A stretch of DNA of 64,000 bases from Vitreoscilla stercoraria DSM 513 (GTDB lineage: Bacteria; Pseudomonadota; Gammaproteobacteria; Burkholderiales; Neisseriaceae). Positions within the stretch are counted from its first letter, which is position 1. Each line of letters opens with the position of its first letter. Under the pieces are notes generated by a model that was given only the letters and a program-made list of their open reading frames with translations, searched no databases and was not told where the DNA came from. Below are positions 8,893 to 17,470 of this stretch, piece by piece. Location: assembly GCF_000382305.1 (NCBI RefSeq), contig NZ_KB908025.1, positions 62,001 through 126,000 of the forward strand. The letters are read 5' to 3'. Both the position numbers and the translations under genes were made by a program.

Positions 8893-9237
8893 TTAGGCTT
8901 TTTTGACAAATTCTGATTTCAATTTCATCGCACCGATGCCATCAATGCGGCAATCGATATTGTGACCGTCGGCAGCATCAGGCAACAAGCGAATGGTTTT
9001 GACTTTGGTGCCGACTTTGACCACAGACGAAGAGCCTTTGATTTTCAAATCTTTGATGACGGTGACGCTGTCGCCATCTTGTAAAACATTGCCATTGGCA
9101 TCTTTGCTGATGGTGGTTTCTTCGTTGGTAACTGCTTCATTGGCTGACCATTCGTGGGCGCATTCAGGACAAATGAATAAGGTGCCATCTTCGTATGTGT
9201 ATTCAGATTGGCAGTGCGGGCAAGCAGGTAAAGACAT
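8893..9237 (-). CDS. yjdM: PhnA/YjdM-family zinc-ribbon protein
   Basis: A 114-residue protein of the PhnA (YjdM) family. The N-terminus has a zinc ribbon with two CxxC pairs (PACPHC and FICPECAHEW), and the C-terminal half is the PhnA domain (GDSVTVIKDLKIKGSSSVVKVGTKV and the NIDCRIDGIGAMKLKSEFVKK end, each a family hallmark). Despite the historical name it is not established as a phosphonoacetate hydrolase, and its cellular role is uncertain. The start at 9237 (MSLPACPHC) matches the usual N-terminus; 17 codons further upstream are open but unlikely. Single gene between repeat-pair and other hairpins. Confidence 0.9.
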   Translation of the reverse strand: MSLPACPHCQSEYTYEDGTLFICPECAHEWSANEAVTNEETTISKDANGNVLQDGDSVTVIKDLKIKGSSSVVKVGTKVKTIRLLPDAADGHNIDCRIDGIGAMKLKSEFVKKA

Positions 9238-9311
9238 GGTTGGCTTTCTTAAATCAAGTGAGAAAGTGCGCATGATAGCACAAGACATTTATGAGCTTGT
9301 GCGCATGGCTT

Positions 9312-9346
9312 AAAAGCGTCCTGTAAAGTTTACAGGACGCTTTTTT
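9312..9346. terminator. Repeat-pair terminator between yjdM region and acyl-CoA ligase
   Basis: A 15-base stem (AAAGCGTCCTGTAAA and its complement) with a 2-base centre and a T run on the plus strand and A run on the other. It lies just downstream of the minus-strand ligase gene and most likely ends it. Confidence 0.8.
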
Positions 9347-9364
9347 AAGATGTTTTAATGACAA

Positions 9365-11002
9365 TTATGGTGTAGTAGCGGCTTCAACGATGGCTTTGGC
9401 TTGGTTGCGCAGCGCAAATTTTTGGATTTTACCCGTTGAAGTTTTTGGAATGTCGCTGAAAGAAAAATGTTTTGGGACTTTGTAACGCGCCAAATGTTCA
9501 CGGCAATATTCGCGCAAGGCTTCTACCGTCAAATCCACACCATCGCGCAATTCGACAAACGCAAACGGCACTTCGCCCCATTTTTCGTCTCCCACTGCCA
9601 CCACAGCGCAACTTAACACTTGTGGGTGTTTGTAAATCACGTCTTCCACTTCAATGGATGAAATGTTTTCACCGCCTGAAATGATGATGTCTTTGCTACG
9701 GTCTTTGATTTGCACATAACCATCAGGATGTACCACGCCCAAATCGCCCGTATGAAACCAACCATCGGCAAAGGCTTCTTGGGTGGCACGCGGATTTTTC
9801 AAATAACCTTTCATGACAATATTGCCACGGAACATCAATTCTCCAATGCTCACGCCATCGTGTGGCACAGCTTCCATTGTAATGGGGTCTAAGACGCTTA
9901 AGCCGTCCTGTAAATGTGAGCGCACACCTTGACGCGCGTTTTGTGCCGCACGGCCTGAAATGTCCAAATCCAGCCACTCAGGACGCTGCACACACACAGA
10001 AGCAGGGCCATATACTTCGGTTAAACCGTATACATGGGTGATTTCAAAATCCATTTTTTCCATCGCTGCCAAAACCGCTTCAGGCGGTGCAGCACCTGCA
10101 ATCGAACCTTTGACCAAATGTGTCACGCCTTGTTTGAGTTCATCAGGCGCATTGGCCAAACCCGCATGCACTATCGGTGCGGCGCTGTAATGAGTCACGC
10201 CAAACGTTTTGATGAGCTCAAAACACACTTTAGGGTCAAAACGACGCAAACACACGTTGACACCTGCACGAGCGGCAATCGTCCACGGGAAACACCAACC
10301 GTTACAATGGAACATTGGCAAAGTCCACAAATAGACAGGGAATTTGGGCATGTCCCAATCCATAATATTGGACAAAGAATTCATCATCGCGCCACGATGG
10401 TGATAAACCACGCCTTTAGGGTCGCCTGTGGTGCCTGAAGTGTAGTTCAGCGCGATCGCATCCCATTCGTTTTCAGGCAAAACCCAATTGTTCAAATCTT
10501 CGGCAGTATTCAAAAACGTTTCGTATTCAATATGGCCGTAATCGTCTTCTTCAGGACCCAATAAATCATTGACTTGAATCACATACAAATCGGGCATGGC
10601 TTGTTTAATGGCAGCCACTTCGCTGGCAAATTCAGTGTCGGCAATTAAAACTTTGGCTTCGCCGTGTTGCAAACAAAAAATCATCGCCTCGACATCTAAG
10701 CGGATGTTCAAAGTACACAATACACCACCAGACATCGGCACGCCAAAATGTGCTTCGACCATAGCAGGCGTATTCGGTAGCAATACAGCCACTGTGGTGT
10801 TGCGACTGACACCTTGTTGGCGCAAAGCCGCTGCCAATTGGCAGCAACGGTGGTGAGTATCACGCCAATTTTGACGCAAGCTGCCATGCACAATGGCCAA
10901 TTGGTCGCCATAAACTTCAGCCGCACGCAATAAATGGTCAATGGGGGTCAACGCAGCGTAGTTAGCGGTTTGCTGGGTCAAATCGGTATCAAAATCTGCC
11001 AT
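9365..11002 (-). CDS. Acyl-CoA synthetase (AMP-forming)
   Basis: A 545-residue member of the adenylate-forming ligase superfamily, the length of medium/long-chain or methylmercaptopropionate-type acyl-CoA synthetases. The P-loop-like motif YTSGTTGDPKG is at residues 187-197, the VYGLTEVYGP adenine-binding segment near residue 330, GWFHTGDLGVVHPDGYVQIKDR in two parts near residue 415-435, and the C-terminal catalytic Lys525 in TSTGKIQKF. It should activate a carboxylic acid to its CoA thioester; the chain specificity cannot be decided from sequence. Single gene, no fatty-acid oxidation neighbours, preceded by a long AT-rich gap. Confidence 0.85.
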   Translation of the reverse strand: MADFDTDLTQQTANYAALTPIDHLLRAAEVYGDQLAIVHGSLRQNWRDTHHRCCQLAAALRQQGVSRNTTVAVLLPNTPAMVEAHFGVPMSGGVLCTLNIRLDVEAMIFCLQHGEAKVLIADTEFASEVAAIKQAMPDLYVIQVNDLLGPEEDDYGHIEYETFLNTAEDLNNWVLPENEWDAIALNYTSGTTGDPKGVVYHHRGAMMNSLSNIMDWDMPKFPVYLWTLPMFHCNGWCFPWTIAARAGVNVCLRRFDPKVCFELIKTFGVTHYSAAPIVHAGLANAPDELKQGVTHLVKGSIAGAAPPEAVLAAMEKMDFEITHVYGLTEVYGPASVCVQRPEWLDLDISGRAAQNARQGVRSHLQDGLSVLDPITMEAVPHDGVSIGELMFRGNIVMKGYLKNPRATQEAFADGWFHTGDLGVVHPDGYVQIKDRSKDIIISGGENISSIEVEDVIYKHPQVLSCAVVAVGDEKWGEVPFAFVELRDGVDLTVEALREYCREHLARYKVPKHFSFSDIPKTSTGKIQKFALRNQAKAIVEAATTP

Positions 11003-11754
11003 ATTTTATCCTTTGTCGAATGATTTTATTTTTGGGACTGTGAATCAGACTTACATCATTGTTTTTTTATTATTAATAATGATTTTGAAACGCTTGTCAA
11101 TTGCTAAATGAAACATAAATCATATGAATTCAATGTAATGTAAATATTTATTATAAATAATTCTATATTTTGTATTTAATTTAAGTTTTTATTTTATAAA
11201 TATGATAAATTTTGATATAAATTTAATTTAGAGTATGATTGTTAATGTGAATTTATATTCATTTTTTGTTGACATTGTTTTGAACTCGGTTAAAACAAAT
11301 TAGGTTGTTAATTTGAGAATTACTGATTTCTGATGGGCAAGATGTGGATATGTGTGCCACAAAAATATGATGAGTCGCTTATTGCAGTTGTTTGAATACG
11401 TTTCTTCATAATTTGAAAAATTTATGATAAAAGTTTGAATTTAAGTTATATTTTTATCTAGAAGTACAGAGAATATTTTCTGGTGTGAAAGTATGGCAAT
11501 GATGATAGTGATACTTCATTGAAAGATATTTTCAGATTGCATATATAATATGCAAATTAAATTTTTAATTTGTACAGACAACTGTATTTTGATGACATTT
11601 TCATGGTGTTTTGGGAGTCAGAGATGCGTGTCATCGTGATCAAACATCCTCATTTTGCTTGAGGCAAATGAAAATTTGCTAATTTTGAAGATACAATATG
11701 ATTCAAAATGGTAGACCTTTGTTGGAATAGGTTGACCAAGAAAAAGGTGATGGG
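11003..11754. other. AT-rich intergenic region of about 750 bases
   Basis: No supported gene between the divergent acyl-CoA ligase and LysR genes. Base composition is far more AT-rich than the surroundings, especially 11080-11240, with runs such as TTATAAATA and many A/T tracts. A TTGACA at 11269-11274 with a poor -10 about 16 bases on is the only promoter-like pair I noted. This may be a long regulatory region, a decayed gene or an acquired segment; the sequence does not decide. Confidence 0.55.
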
Positions 11755-12672
11755 ATGGATACGTTAAAAGCGATACAAGTGTTTGTAGAGATACATCAAC
11801 AAGGCAGTTTGACCAAGGCAGCGGAGAAATTGATGTTGTCTCGGGCGATGGTATCGCGGTATTTAGAGTTTTTAGAAAATCGTTTTGGTGCCCGATTGAT
11901 GCAGCGCAATACCCGCCGAGTGTCATTGACTCAAGCTGGGGAAGAGGCGTTAGGGTATTGTTTGACGATTTTAGAGCAGGAAAAAAAGCTGCAACAATTG
12001 AATGCCGATGCTCAAATACAAGGGGTGTTGCGTATCAGTGCAGGGCATTTTATGGCTCGTGCGTATTTGTTGGATGCGATTGTGGCGTTTCAAAAAACAG
12101 CACCATATGTGGCTTTTGATGTGTTGTCACAAGAGCAGATGGTGGATTTGATTGCCAATCATGTGGATGTGGCGGTACGTGTGAGCGCACATGAAACCGA
12201 TGGATATGAAACCTTGGTTTTGGGTCAAGTAGAGCCATGGTTGGTTGCCACACCGACTTATTTACAACAAGCTCATCCGTTGAATCACCCTGAGCAATTG
12301 CTGTTACATTCATGTTTAGTGCATTCGTATTTGTCACAAAAAGTTTGGCCTTTGACGCAAAAAGGCGGACAAGTGCGTGAATATAAGCTTAATAAGGTAT
12401 TTCAATCCAATGATGTGTATGTCTTGTTAGAAATGGCTTTGCGCCACAAAGGCATTGGTATGTTACCTATGGATTTGGTGGCGGCAGATGTGGCTACAGG
12501 ACGCTTGGTGCGGGTTTTGGCAGATTATGATTTGCCAACTTATCAAGTCATGGCGGTCTTTGTATCTCAAAACCACATTCCTTTGATGCTGAAAAAATTT
12601 TTGGATTTTTTGCCTTTATTTTTTACCCAACAACAAAAAGCCATTCAGCAACGTGCACACAATATGGCATAA
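11755..12672 (+). CDS. LysR-family transcriptional regulator
   Basis: A 305-residue LysR regulator of the CrgA/DsdC-like subgroup that begins MDTLKAIQVFVEI. The helix-turn-helix spans about residues 18-38 (SLTKAAEKLMLSRAMVSRYLEFLE), with RRVSLTQAGE following; the rest is the effector-binding domain. The start ATG follows AAAAAGGTG. It lies divergent from the acyl-CoA ligase over the AT-rich gap, so control of that gene is possible but not shown. Followed by a hairpin at 12714. Effector unknown. Confidence 0.85.
   Translation: MDTLKAIQVFVEIHQQGSLTKAAEKLMLSRAMVSRYLEFLENRFGARLMQRNTRRVSLTQAGEEALGYCLTILEQEKKLQQLNADAQIQGVLRISAGHFMARAYLLDAIVAFQKTAPYVAFDVLSQEQMVDLIANHVDVAVRVSAHETDGYETLVLGQVEPWLVATPTYLQQAHPLNHPEQLLLHSCLVHSYLSQKVWPLTQKGGQVREYKLNKVFQSNDVYVLLEMALRHKGIGMLPMDLVAADVATGRLVRVLADYDLPTYQVMAVFVSQNHIPLMLKKFLDFLPLFFTQQQKAIQQRAHNMA
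12495..12506 (-). repeat. Uptake-sequence-like word, one base short
   Basis: TACAGGACGCTT within the LysR gene, matching 12 of the 13 consensus bases; single copy. Confidence 0.45.
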
Positions 12673-12713
12673 ATGTTGGTGGCGTTGGCTCAAAAGCCAA
12701 AAGCATCCATACC

Positions 12714-12738
12714 AAGCCCAACCATACCAGTTGGGCTT
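12714..12738. terminator. Hairpin between lysR and rarA
   Basis: AAGCCCAAC and GTTGGGCTT form a 9-base stem with a 7-base loop, in the gap between convergent genes. T runs are poor on both sides. Unlike most terminators here it does not use the repeat word. Confidence 0.6.
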
Positions 12739-12756
12739 TGTGGTTTGTGTGGAATC

Positions 12757-14088
12757 TTAAGCTTGTTCATCCAAGCTTTTGAGCCATTGTAGTTTCTCTC
12801 TCAATTTGATTTCTAAGCCACGCTCGACCGGTTGGTAAAATTCAGGTTCAGCGATACCGTCTGGCATATACGTTTCTCCCGCAGCATAAGCATGTGGTTC
12901 ATCGTGAGCATAACGATAAGCATGACCATATCCCAATTGTTGCATCAATTGGGTCGGGGCATTGCGCAAATGCACAGGCACTTCGCGCGTGGGTTCTTGG
13001 GCGACAAATTGGCGCGCTTGTTTGTATGCCAGATAACCTGCGTTGCTTTTTGGGGCTGCTGCCAAATACAGGACGGCTTGTGCCAAAGCCAATTCGCCTT
13101 CGGGGCTGCCTAAGCGTTCATAAGTTGTAGCCGCATCATTGGCCAATTGCATGGCTCTTGGGTCTGCCAAACCGATGTCTTCCCATGCCATGCGCACAAT
13201 GCGTCGTGATAAATAAGCCATGTCTGCGCCACCATCTGCCATACGGGTAAACCAGTACAAAGCCGCGTTTGGGTGCGAACCACGCACGGATTTGTGCAAA
13301 GCAGAAATTTGTTCATAAAACGAATCACCGCCTTTGTCAAAACGGCGCAATTGGCTGCCCAAGCATTGGCTGAGTAAGGCTGAATCTATTTGGGTATTGG
13401 ATTGAGCCAAAGCGGCCTGTAAACTTTGTTCTAATAGATTTAAAAACCGTCTGCCATCACCATCTGCCATGTGTACCAATGTTTCTTGCGCCTCTTGAGT
13501 TATGGAGATATTTTGGTATTCAGGCAAAGCCAATGCTTTGTGTGCCAAAACCTGTAAATCTTCAGAACAGAGTGAGTGTAAGGTATACACTTGAGCACGG
13601 CTTAACAACGCAGGATTGACTTCAAACGATGGATTTTCTGTGGTGGCACCAATGAAAGTTAATAAGCCGCTTTCAACATATGGCAAAAATGCATCTTGTT
13701 GTGATTTGTTAAAACGATGTACTTCATCGACAAATAAAATGGTGATTTGCCCACGTTGTAAAGCCATTTGCGCTTGTTCCACCGCCAAGCGTATGTCTTT
13801 GACACCGCTTAAAACAGCAGACAATGGCAAAAATTGCGCTTGGAAGCTTTGTGCAAAAATGCGTGCCAACGTGGTTTTGCCCACTCCGGGTGGTCCCCAT
13901 AACAACATAGAGTGTGGTTTGCCGCTTTGAACGGCCGTGTGCAAAGGCTTTCCTGCTGCCAATAAATGTTGTTGACCCACCACATCAGATAATTTTTGTG
14001 GACGCAAGCGTTCTGCCAATGGTGGTAGGGGTGTTGAAGCAAACAAATCCATAACATCACGCCAAAATTGAATAAAGGCTTTTATCAT
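12757..14088 (-). CDS. rarA: Replication-associated recombination protein A
   Basis: AAA+ ATPase of the RarA/MgsA (WRNIP1) family acting at stalled replication forks. Walker A is LLWGPPGVGKTTLA, Walker B is LFVDEVHRFNKSQQDAFLP, followed by TFIGATTENPSFE (sensor 1) and the C-terminal tetramerisation region with AALYWFTRMADGG and GYGHAYRYAHDEPHAYAAG. As listed it has 443 residues; the E. coli protein has about 447. A start 12 codons later (MDLFASTPLPPLAERLRP, base 14052) fits the family N-terminus at least as well, and neither start has a strong ribosome site. Single gene, convergent with lysR. Confidence 0.95.
   Translation of the reverse strand: MIKAFIQFWRDVMDLFASTPLPPLAERLRPQKLSDVVGQQHLLAAGKPLHTAVQSGKPHSMLLWGPPGVGKTTLARIFAQSFQAQFLPLSAVLSGVKDIRLAVEQAQMALQRGQITILFVDEVHRFNKSQQDAFLPYVESGLLTFIGATTENPSFEVNPALLSRAQVYTLHSLCSEDLQVLAHKALALPEYQNISITQEAQETLVHMADGDGRRFLNLLEQSLQAALAQSNTQIDSALLSQCLGSQLRRFDKGGDSFYEQISALHKSVRGSHPNAALYWFTRMADGGADMAYLSRRIVRMAWEDIGLADPRAMQLANDAATTYERLGSPEGELALAQAVLYLAAAPKSNAGYLAYKQARQFVAQEPTREVPVHLRNAPTQLMQQLGYGHAYRYAHDEPHAYAAGETYMPDGIAEPEFYQPVERGLEIKLREKLQWLKSLDEQA
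13410..13422 (+). repeat. Repeat word variant AAGCGGCCTGTAA
   Basis: Single copy inside rarA, differing from the main word by T to G at position 6. The same variant recurs at 59370-59382 and, on the other strand, at 60655-60667. Confidence 0.5.
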
Positions 14089-14245
14089 AACACTGTGTTG
14101 GTCGAAAAGCGGGCTTTATGGTCTTTGCATTATGGTTGAATTAAGTGGTTTGTTACGTATGATTTTTTATGTGGATGAGGCAACAATTAACATATGTATT
14201 ATTAAATAAGTTAATAGTTATTGTGCAGAGCAACATTTGAAATGC

Positions 14246-14274
14246 TTGATATATTTTGATTTAAACGCTATGTT
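14246..14274 (+). promoter_or_regulatory. Candidate promoter of the CoA-transferase gene
   Basis: TTGATA (14246-14251) and TATGTT (14269-14274) are separated by 17 bases in the gap before the ATG at 14368. The spacing is ideal and the hexamers are moderate matches to the sigma-70 consensus, leaving a leader of about 85 bases. Confidence 0.45.
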
Positions 14275-14367
14275 TGCATCCGATTAGATGGAAATGGACC
14301 TGATTTTAAGTAAAATCACTCCCACATTAAATCCAGTTATGAATAAGTAAATTAAAAGAGGAACGAC

Positions 14368-15873
14368 ATGACTCAAGAACGCATTAAAGTAGCATCTTTA
14401 TTAGACAAAGTGATGAGCGCAGCAGAAGCGGCACAGTTGTTTGAAGACGGCATGGTAGTCGGTTCTAGTGGTTTTACCAAAGCAGGCGACAGTAAAGAAG
14501 TTTTGCCTGCATTTGCAGATCGTGTCGCAGCTGGTGAAAAAGTTCAAATCACCTTGTTAACAGGTGCTTCTTTGGGTCATGGTACCGATGGTAAATTGGC
14601 AGCAGCGGGTGCTTTGAAAAAACGCATGCCTTTCCAAGTAGATGCCACTTTGCGCGGCAAAATCAACCAAGGTGAGATTTTGTACTTGGATCAACATTTG
14701 TCTGAAGCAGCCGAATTGTTGCACAACGGTTTCATGAAATTAGACTTGGCTGTTTTGGAAGTCGCTGGTATTGAAAAAGATGGCAGCTTGATTCCAACCA
14801 CTTCTGTGGGTAACAGTGCCAGCTTCGCAGCTTTGGCTGACAAAGTGATTTTGGAAGTGAACGAATCGGTACCATTAGATGTTTTGGGTATTCACGACAT
14901 TTATATGGCTGAAAGCTACCCATACCGCAACGTGATTCCTGTGGTCGCTGCGGACAACAAAATTGGTCGCCGCACCATTCCTTTGGACATCAGTAAAGTT
15001 GTGGCGATTGTGCGCACGAGCAAACATGACAGTCCAGCGGACATCGCTGCACCTGATGCAAAAACCACTGCCATTGCTGGCCACATCTTGAAATTCTTGG
15101 AAGCGGAAGTGGAAGCGGAACGCTTGACCGAGCGTTTGTTGCCGTTGCAAGCGGGTATTGGTAAAGTTGCCAATGCAGTCTTGACTGGCTTTAAAGACTC
15201 TAACTTCAAACACTTGACGATGTTCTCTGAAGTATTGCAAGACTCCACTTTTGATTTGATTGATGCCGGTGTGATGGATTTTGCTTCTGCGTCTTCAATC
15301 ACCGTTTCTGCTGAATGTTACGACCGTGTGATGAATAATTTGGATGCTTACCGTGACAAAATGGTGTTGCGTCCACAAAACATTTCTAACACACCAGGTT
15401 TGATTCGTCGTTTGGGCGTGATTGCCATCAACACAGCGATTGAGTTTGACATTTACGGTAACGTGAACTCAACCCACATCAGCGGTAGCCGTTTGATGAA
15501 TGGTATTGGCGGTTCAGGTGACTTTGCGCGCAATGCTTACTTGTCGATTTTTGTGACGCAAGCGGCATCTAAAGAAAACAAAATCTCGCATGTGTTGCCA
15601 ATGGTTTCTCACGTTGACCACACCGAGCACGACGTGGACATCTTGGTGACTGATGTTGGTTTGGCAGATTTGCGCGGCTTGGCGCCACGTGAACGCGCGA
15701 TTGAAATCATCAACAACTGTGTACACGAAGACTACCGTGAAGAGTTGAAAACTTACTTTGAGCGCGCTTGTGCTGAAGTAGGCGGTCAAACACCACATTT
15801 GTTGGGCGAAGCATTCGCTTGGCACATTCGTTTGGCAGAAACCGGCTCTATGAAAAAAACGGTGACTGCATAA
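14368..15873 (+). CDS. Succinyl-CoA:acetate CoA-transferase
   Basis: A 501-residue class I CoA-transferase of the acetyl-CoA hydrolase/transferase family (AarC / SCACT type). Such enzymes move CoA between succinyl-CoA and acetate, either detoxifying acetate or completing a variant TCA cycle. Visible are VVGSSGFTKAG near residue 30, the active-site region LTMFSEVLQDS (around residue 287), whose Glu would form the enzyme-CoA thioester, and the GGSGDFARNAYLS glycine-rich segment near residue 380. RBS AAAGAGGA precedes the ATG. It complements the actP-acs acetate module 8 kb upstream. A repeat-pair terminator follows at 15895. Strict hydrolase activity is the alternative annotation but less likely. 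Confidence 0.9.
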   Translation: MTQERIKVASLLDKVMSAAEAAQLFEDGMVVGSSGFTKAGDSKEVLPAFADRVAAGEKVQITLLTGASLGHGTDGKLAAAGALKKRMPFQVDATLRGKINQGEILYLDQHLSEAAELLHNGFMKLDLAVLEVAGIEKDGSLIPTTSVGNSASFAALADKVILEVNESVPLDVLGIHDIYMAESYPYRNVIPVVAADNKIGRRTIPLDISKVVAIVRTSKHDSPADIAAPDAKTTAIAGHILKFLEAEVEAERLTERLLPLQAGIGKVANAVLTGFKDSNFKHLTMFSEVLQDSTFDLIDAGVMDFASASSITVSAECYDRVMNNLDAYRDKMVLRPQNISNTPGLIRRLGVIAINTAIEFDIYGNVNSTHISGSRLMNGIGGSGDFARNAYLSIFVTQAASKENKISHVLPMVSHVDHTEHDVDILVTDVGLADLRGLAPRERAIEIINNCVHEDYREELKTYFERACAEVGGQTPHLLGEAFAWHIRLAETGSMKKTVTA

Positions 15874-15894
15874 GCGGTCATCGGTGATGGAATC

Positions 15895-15926
15895 AAGCGT
15901 CCTGTAAGTTTACAGGACGCTTTTTT
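15895..15926 (+). terminator. Repeat-pair terminator after CoA-transferase
   Basis: A 13-base perfect stem of the repeat word and its complement with a 2-base centre, followed by TTTTTT. Strong intrinsic terminator. Confidence 0.9.
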
Positions 15927-15963
15927 ATTGCTTTGCTGGCATGGTTTTGTAATCGGATTGGGT

Positions 15964-15969
15964 TATAAT
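15964..15969 (+). promoter_or_regulatory. Candidate -10 box for heptosyltransferase operon
   Basis: A perfect TATAAT lies 30 bases before the ATG at 15999. The -35 position at 17-base spacing (ATGGTT) is weak, so the promoter call rests on the -10 alone. Confidence 0.4.
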
Positions 15970-15998
15970 TGCGCCTTTATTTCTGAAGGTGGCGGCGC

Positions 15999-17054
15999 AT
16001 GGCCAAGCGGTATCTCATCATCAAATTAAGGCACCATGGCGATGTATTGCTCATCACACCTGTGATTGCGGCTTTGAAGGCGCGCGAGCCTGATTGTGTG
16101 ATTGATGTGGTGATTTACAAAGAAACCCGCGACATGCTGGCGGCACATCCTGATATTCATCATATTCACCTCATTGACCGTTCATGGAAAAAACAAGGCA
16201 TCAAAGCGCAAATAGGGCATGAATGGGCGCTGCTTAAAAGTGTGAAGCAAAGTCGATATGATGTGGTGGTGTGTTTGGCAGACCAATGGCGTGCGGCTTT
16301 GCTGGCCAAAGCCAGTGGTGCGGCCAAACGCATTGGCATTGCGTATCCGTATCGAGATGGCAAAATGTGGCGGGTGTGTTTGACAGATGTGGTGCCTGAA
16401 TTGGATTCTCATCATCATATTGTCGAACAAAATTTATTGGCATTAAAACCTTTGGGCATTGAGCCGACGGCGCGTGTGCCGTTGAAAATGGCGTACCACG
16501 CTGATGATTGGCAACAAGTAGAGGCTTTATTACAAGCGCAAGGCTGGCAAGGCGAGGATTATGTGGTGGTGCATCCGGGTTCGCGTTGGTTTTTCAAGTG
16601 TTGGGATGACGATAAAATGACGGCTGTCATCCAAAAATTATTGAATCAAGGCAAAACAGTGGTGTTGAGCGCGGCACCTGATGAGCGTGAATTGGCGATG
16701 TTGCAAAACATTCAATCGCAATTGAATGTGCTTACAGGACGCTTGTTGGTGATGGCGGGCAATATGAATTTGCGCCAATTGGGCGCTCTGATTGACCATG
16801 CTACATTATTCATTGGTGTGGATTCGGTGCCTATGCACATGGCAGCGGCCACGCAAACGCCTGGTGTGGCTTTGTTTGGACCGACTTTTATTCAGCGTTG
16901 GCGACCTTGGACGGACAAAGCTAGCGTGGTGTATGCCGCCGATTTTGGCGATTTGCCGCATCCGAACAGCATTGATGTCAATACCAAAGAACGTTATTTG
17001 AGCGCCATTCCTGTGGACGCGGTGTGGCAGGCGATTGAACAACAGTCTACTTAA
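15999..17054 (+). CDS. Glycosyltransferase family 9 heptosyltransferase (WaaQ-like)
   Basis: A 351-residue GT-B glycosyltransferase of family 9, most like the heptosyltransferase III (RfaQ/WaaQ) subgroup, which adds heptose to the lipopolysaccharide inner core on the cytoplasmic face of the inner membrane. Diagnostic features are the N-terminal LIIKLRHHGDVLLITPVI, the VVVHPGSRWFFKCW segment near residue 190 and the C-terminal FIGVDSVPMHMAAA donor-binding motif near residue 270. Exact acceptor position is inferred, not shown. It starts a probable three-gene run with a lipoprotein gene (12 bases on) and thrC. The repeat word occurs at 16732-16744. Confidence 0.85.
   Translation: MAKRYLIIKLRHHGDVLLITPVIAALKAREPDCVIDVVIYKETRDMLAAHPDIHHIHLIDRSWKKQGIKAQIGHEWALLKSVKQSRYDVVVCLADQWRAALLAKASGAAKRIGIAYPYRDGKMWRVCLTDVVPELDSHHHIVEQNLLALKPLGIEPTARVPLKMAYHADDWQQVEALLQAQGWQGEDYVVVHPGSRWFFKCWDDDKMTAVIQKLLNQGKTVVLSAAPDERELAMLQNIQSQLNVLTGRLLVMAGNMNLRQLGALIDHATLFIGVDSVPMHMAAATQTPGVALFGPTFIQRWRPWTDKASVVYAADFGDLPHPNSIDVNTKERYLSAIPVDAVWQAIEQQST
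16732..16744 (-). repeat. Uptake-sequence-like word inside heptosyltransferase gene
   Basis: Exact complement of AAGCGTCCTGTAA, encoding LTGRLL in the gene's frame; single copy. Confidence 0.6.
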
Positions 17055-17066
17055 GGATTTAGCACG

Positions 17067-17462
17067 ATGAAACATATTATTACTGCAACTGTTTTGGCTT
17101 TGACTTTGGCGGCATGTGCCGGTGGCACAACGGGTTTGGGTTATGGCAACACAGGCAGTACAGGCAATACTAATGCTGCGAGCGGCTTGGGCAAAACTTT
17201 GGTTCAAAGCTATGCACGCAACCAATGTTCGGTAGAATTGAACAAGCGTCAAGAATGGCGTTTGATGGCATTGGCGGTGAGTGCTGACAAACAAGCACAG
17301 TGGGAAGAGCAAATTTGTGGTTGTGTTTCAGAAGAAGCACCGAACAGCGTGACGGTTTATGATTTGACCCAAGCGGCAGTCAATCCTCAAGCGCGTACTG
17401 AAATTGTGGCCAATGCGGTGACCAAAACCGTATCGTCTTGTTTGAATCGTTTAGTGAAATAA
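17067..17462 (+). CDS. Putative lipoprotein
   Basis: A 131-residue protein with a lipoprotein signal peptide (MKHIITATVLALTLAAC, lipobox LAAC, Cys17). A Gly/Thr/Asn-rich linker follows, then a small domain with three cysteines (NQCSVEL, QICGCVS) and a final SSCLNRL, suggesting disulfides in the periplasm. RBS AAGGA precedes the ATG at 17067. It lies between the heptosyltransferase gene (12 bases upstream) and thrC (8 bases downstream), so probably in one transcript. I do not recognise a family with known function. Confidence 0.8.
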   Translation: MKHIITATVLALTLAACAGGTTGLGYGNTGSTGNTNAASGLGKTLVQSYARNQCSVELNKRQEWRLMALAVSADKQAQWEEQICGCVSEEAPNSVTVYDLTQAAVNPQARTEIVANAVTKTVSSCLNRLVK

Positions 17463-17470
17463 GGATTATC

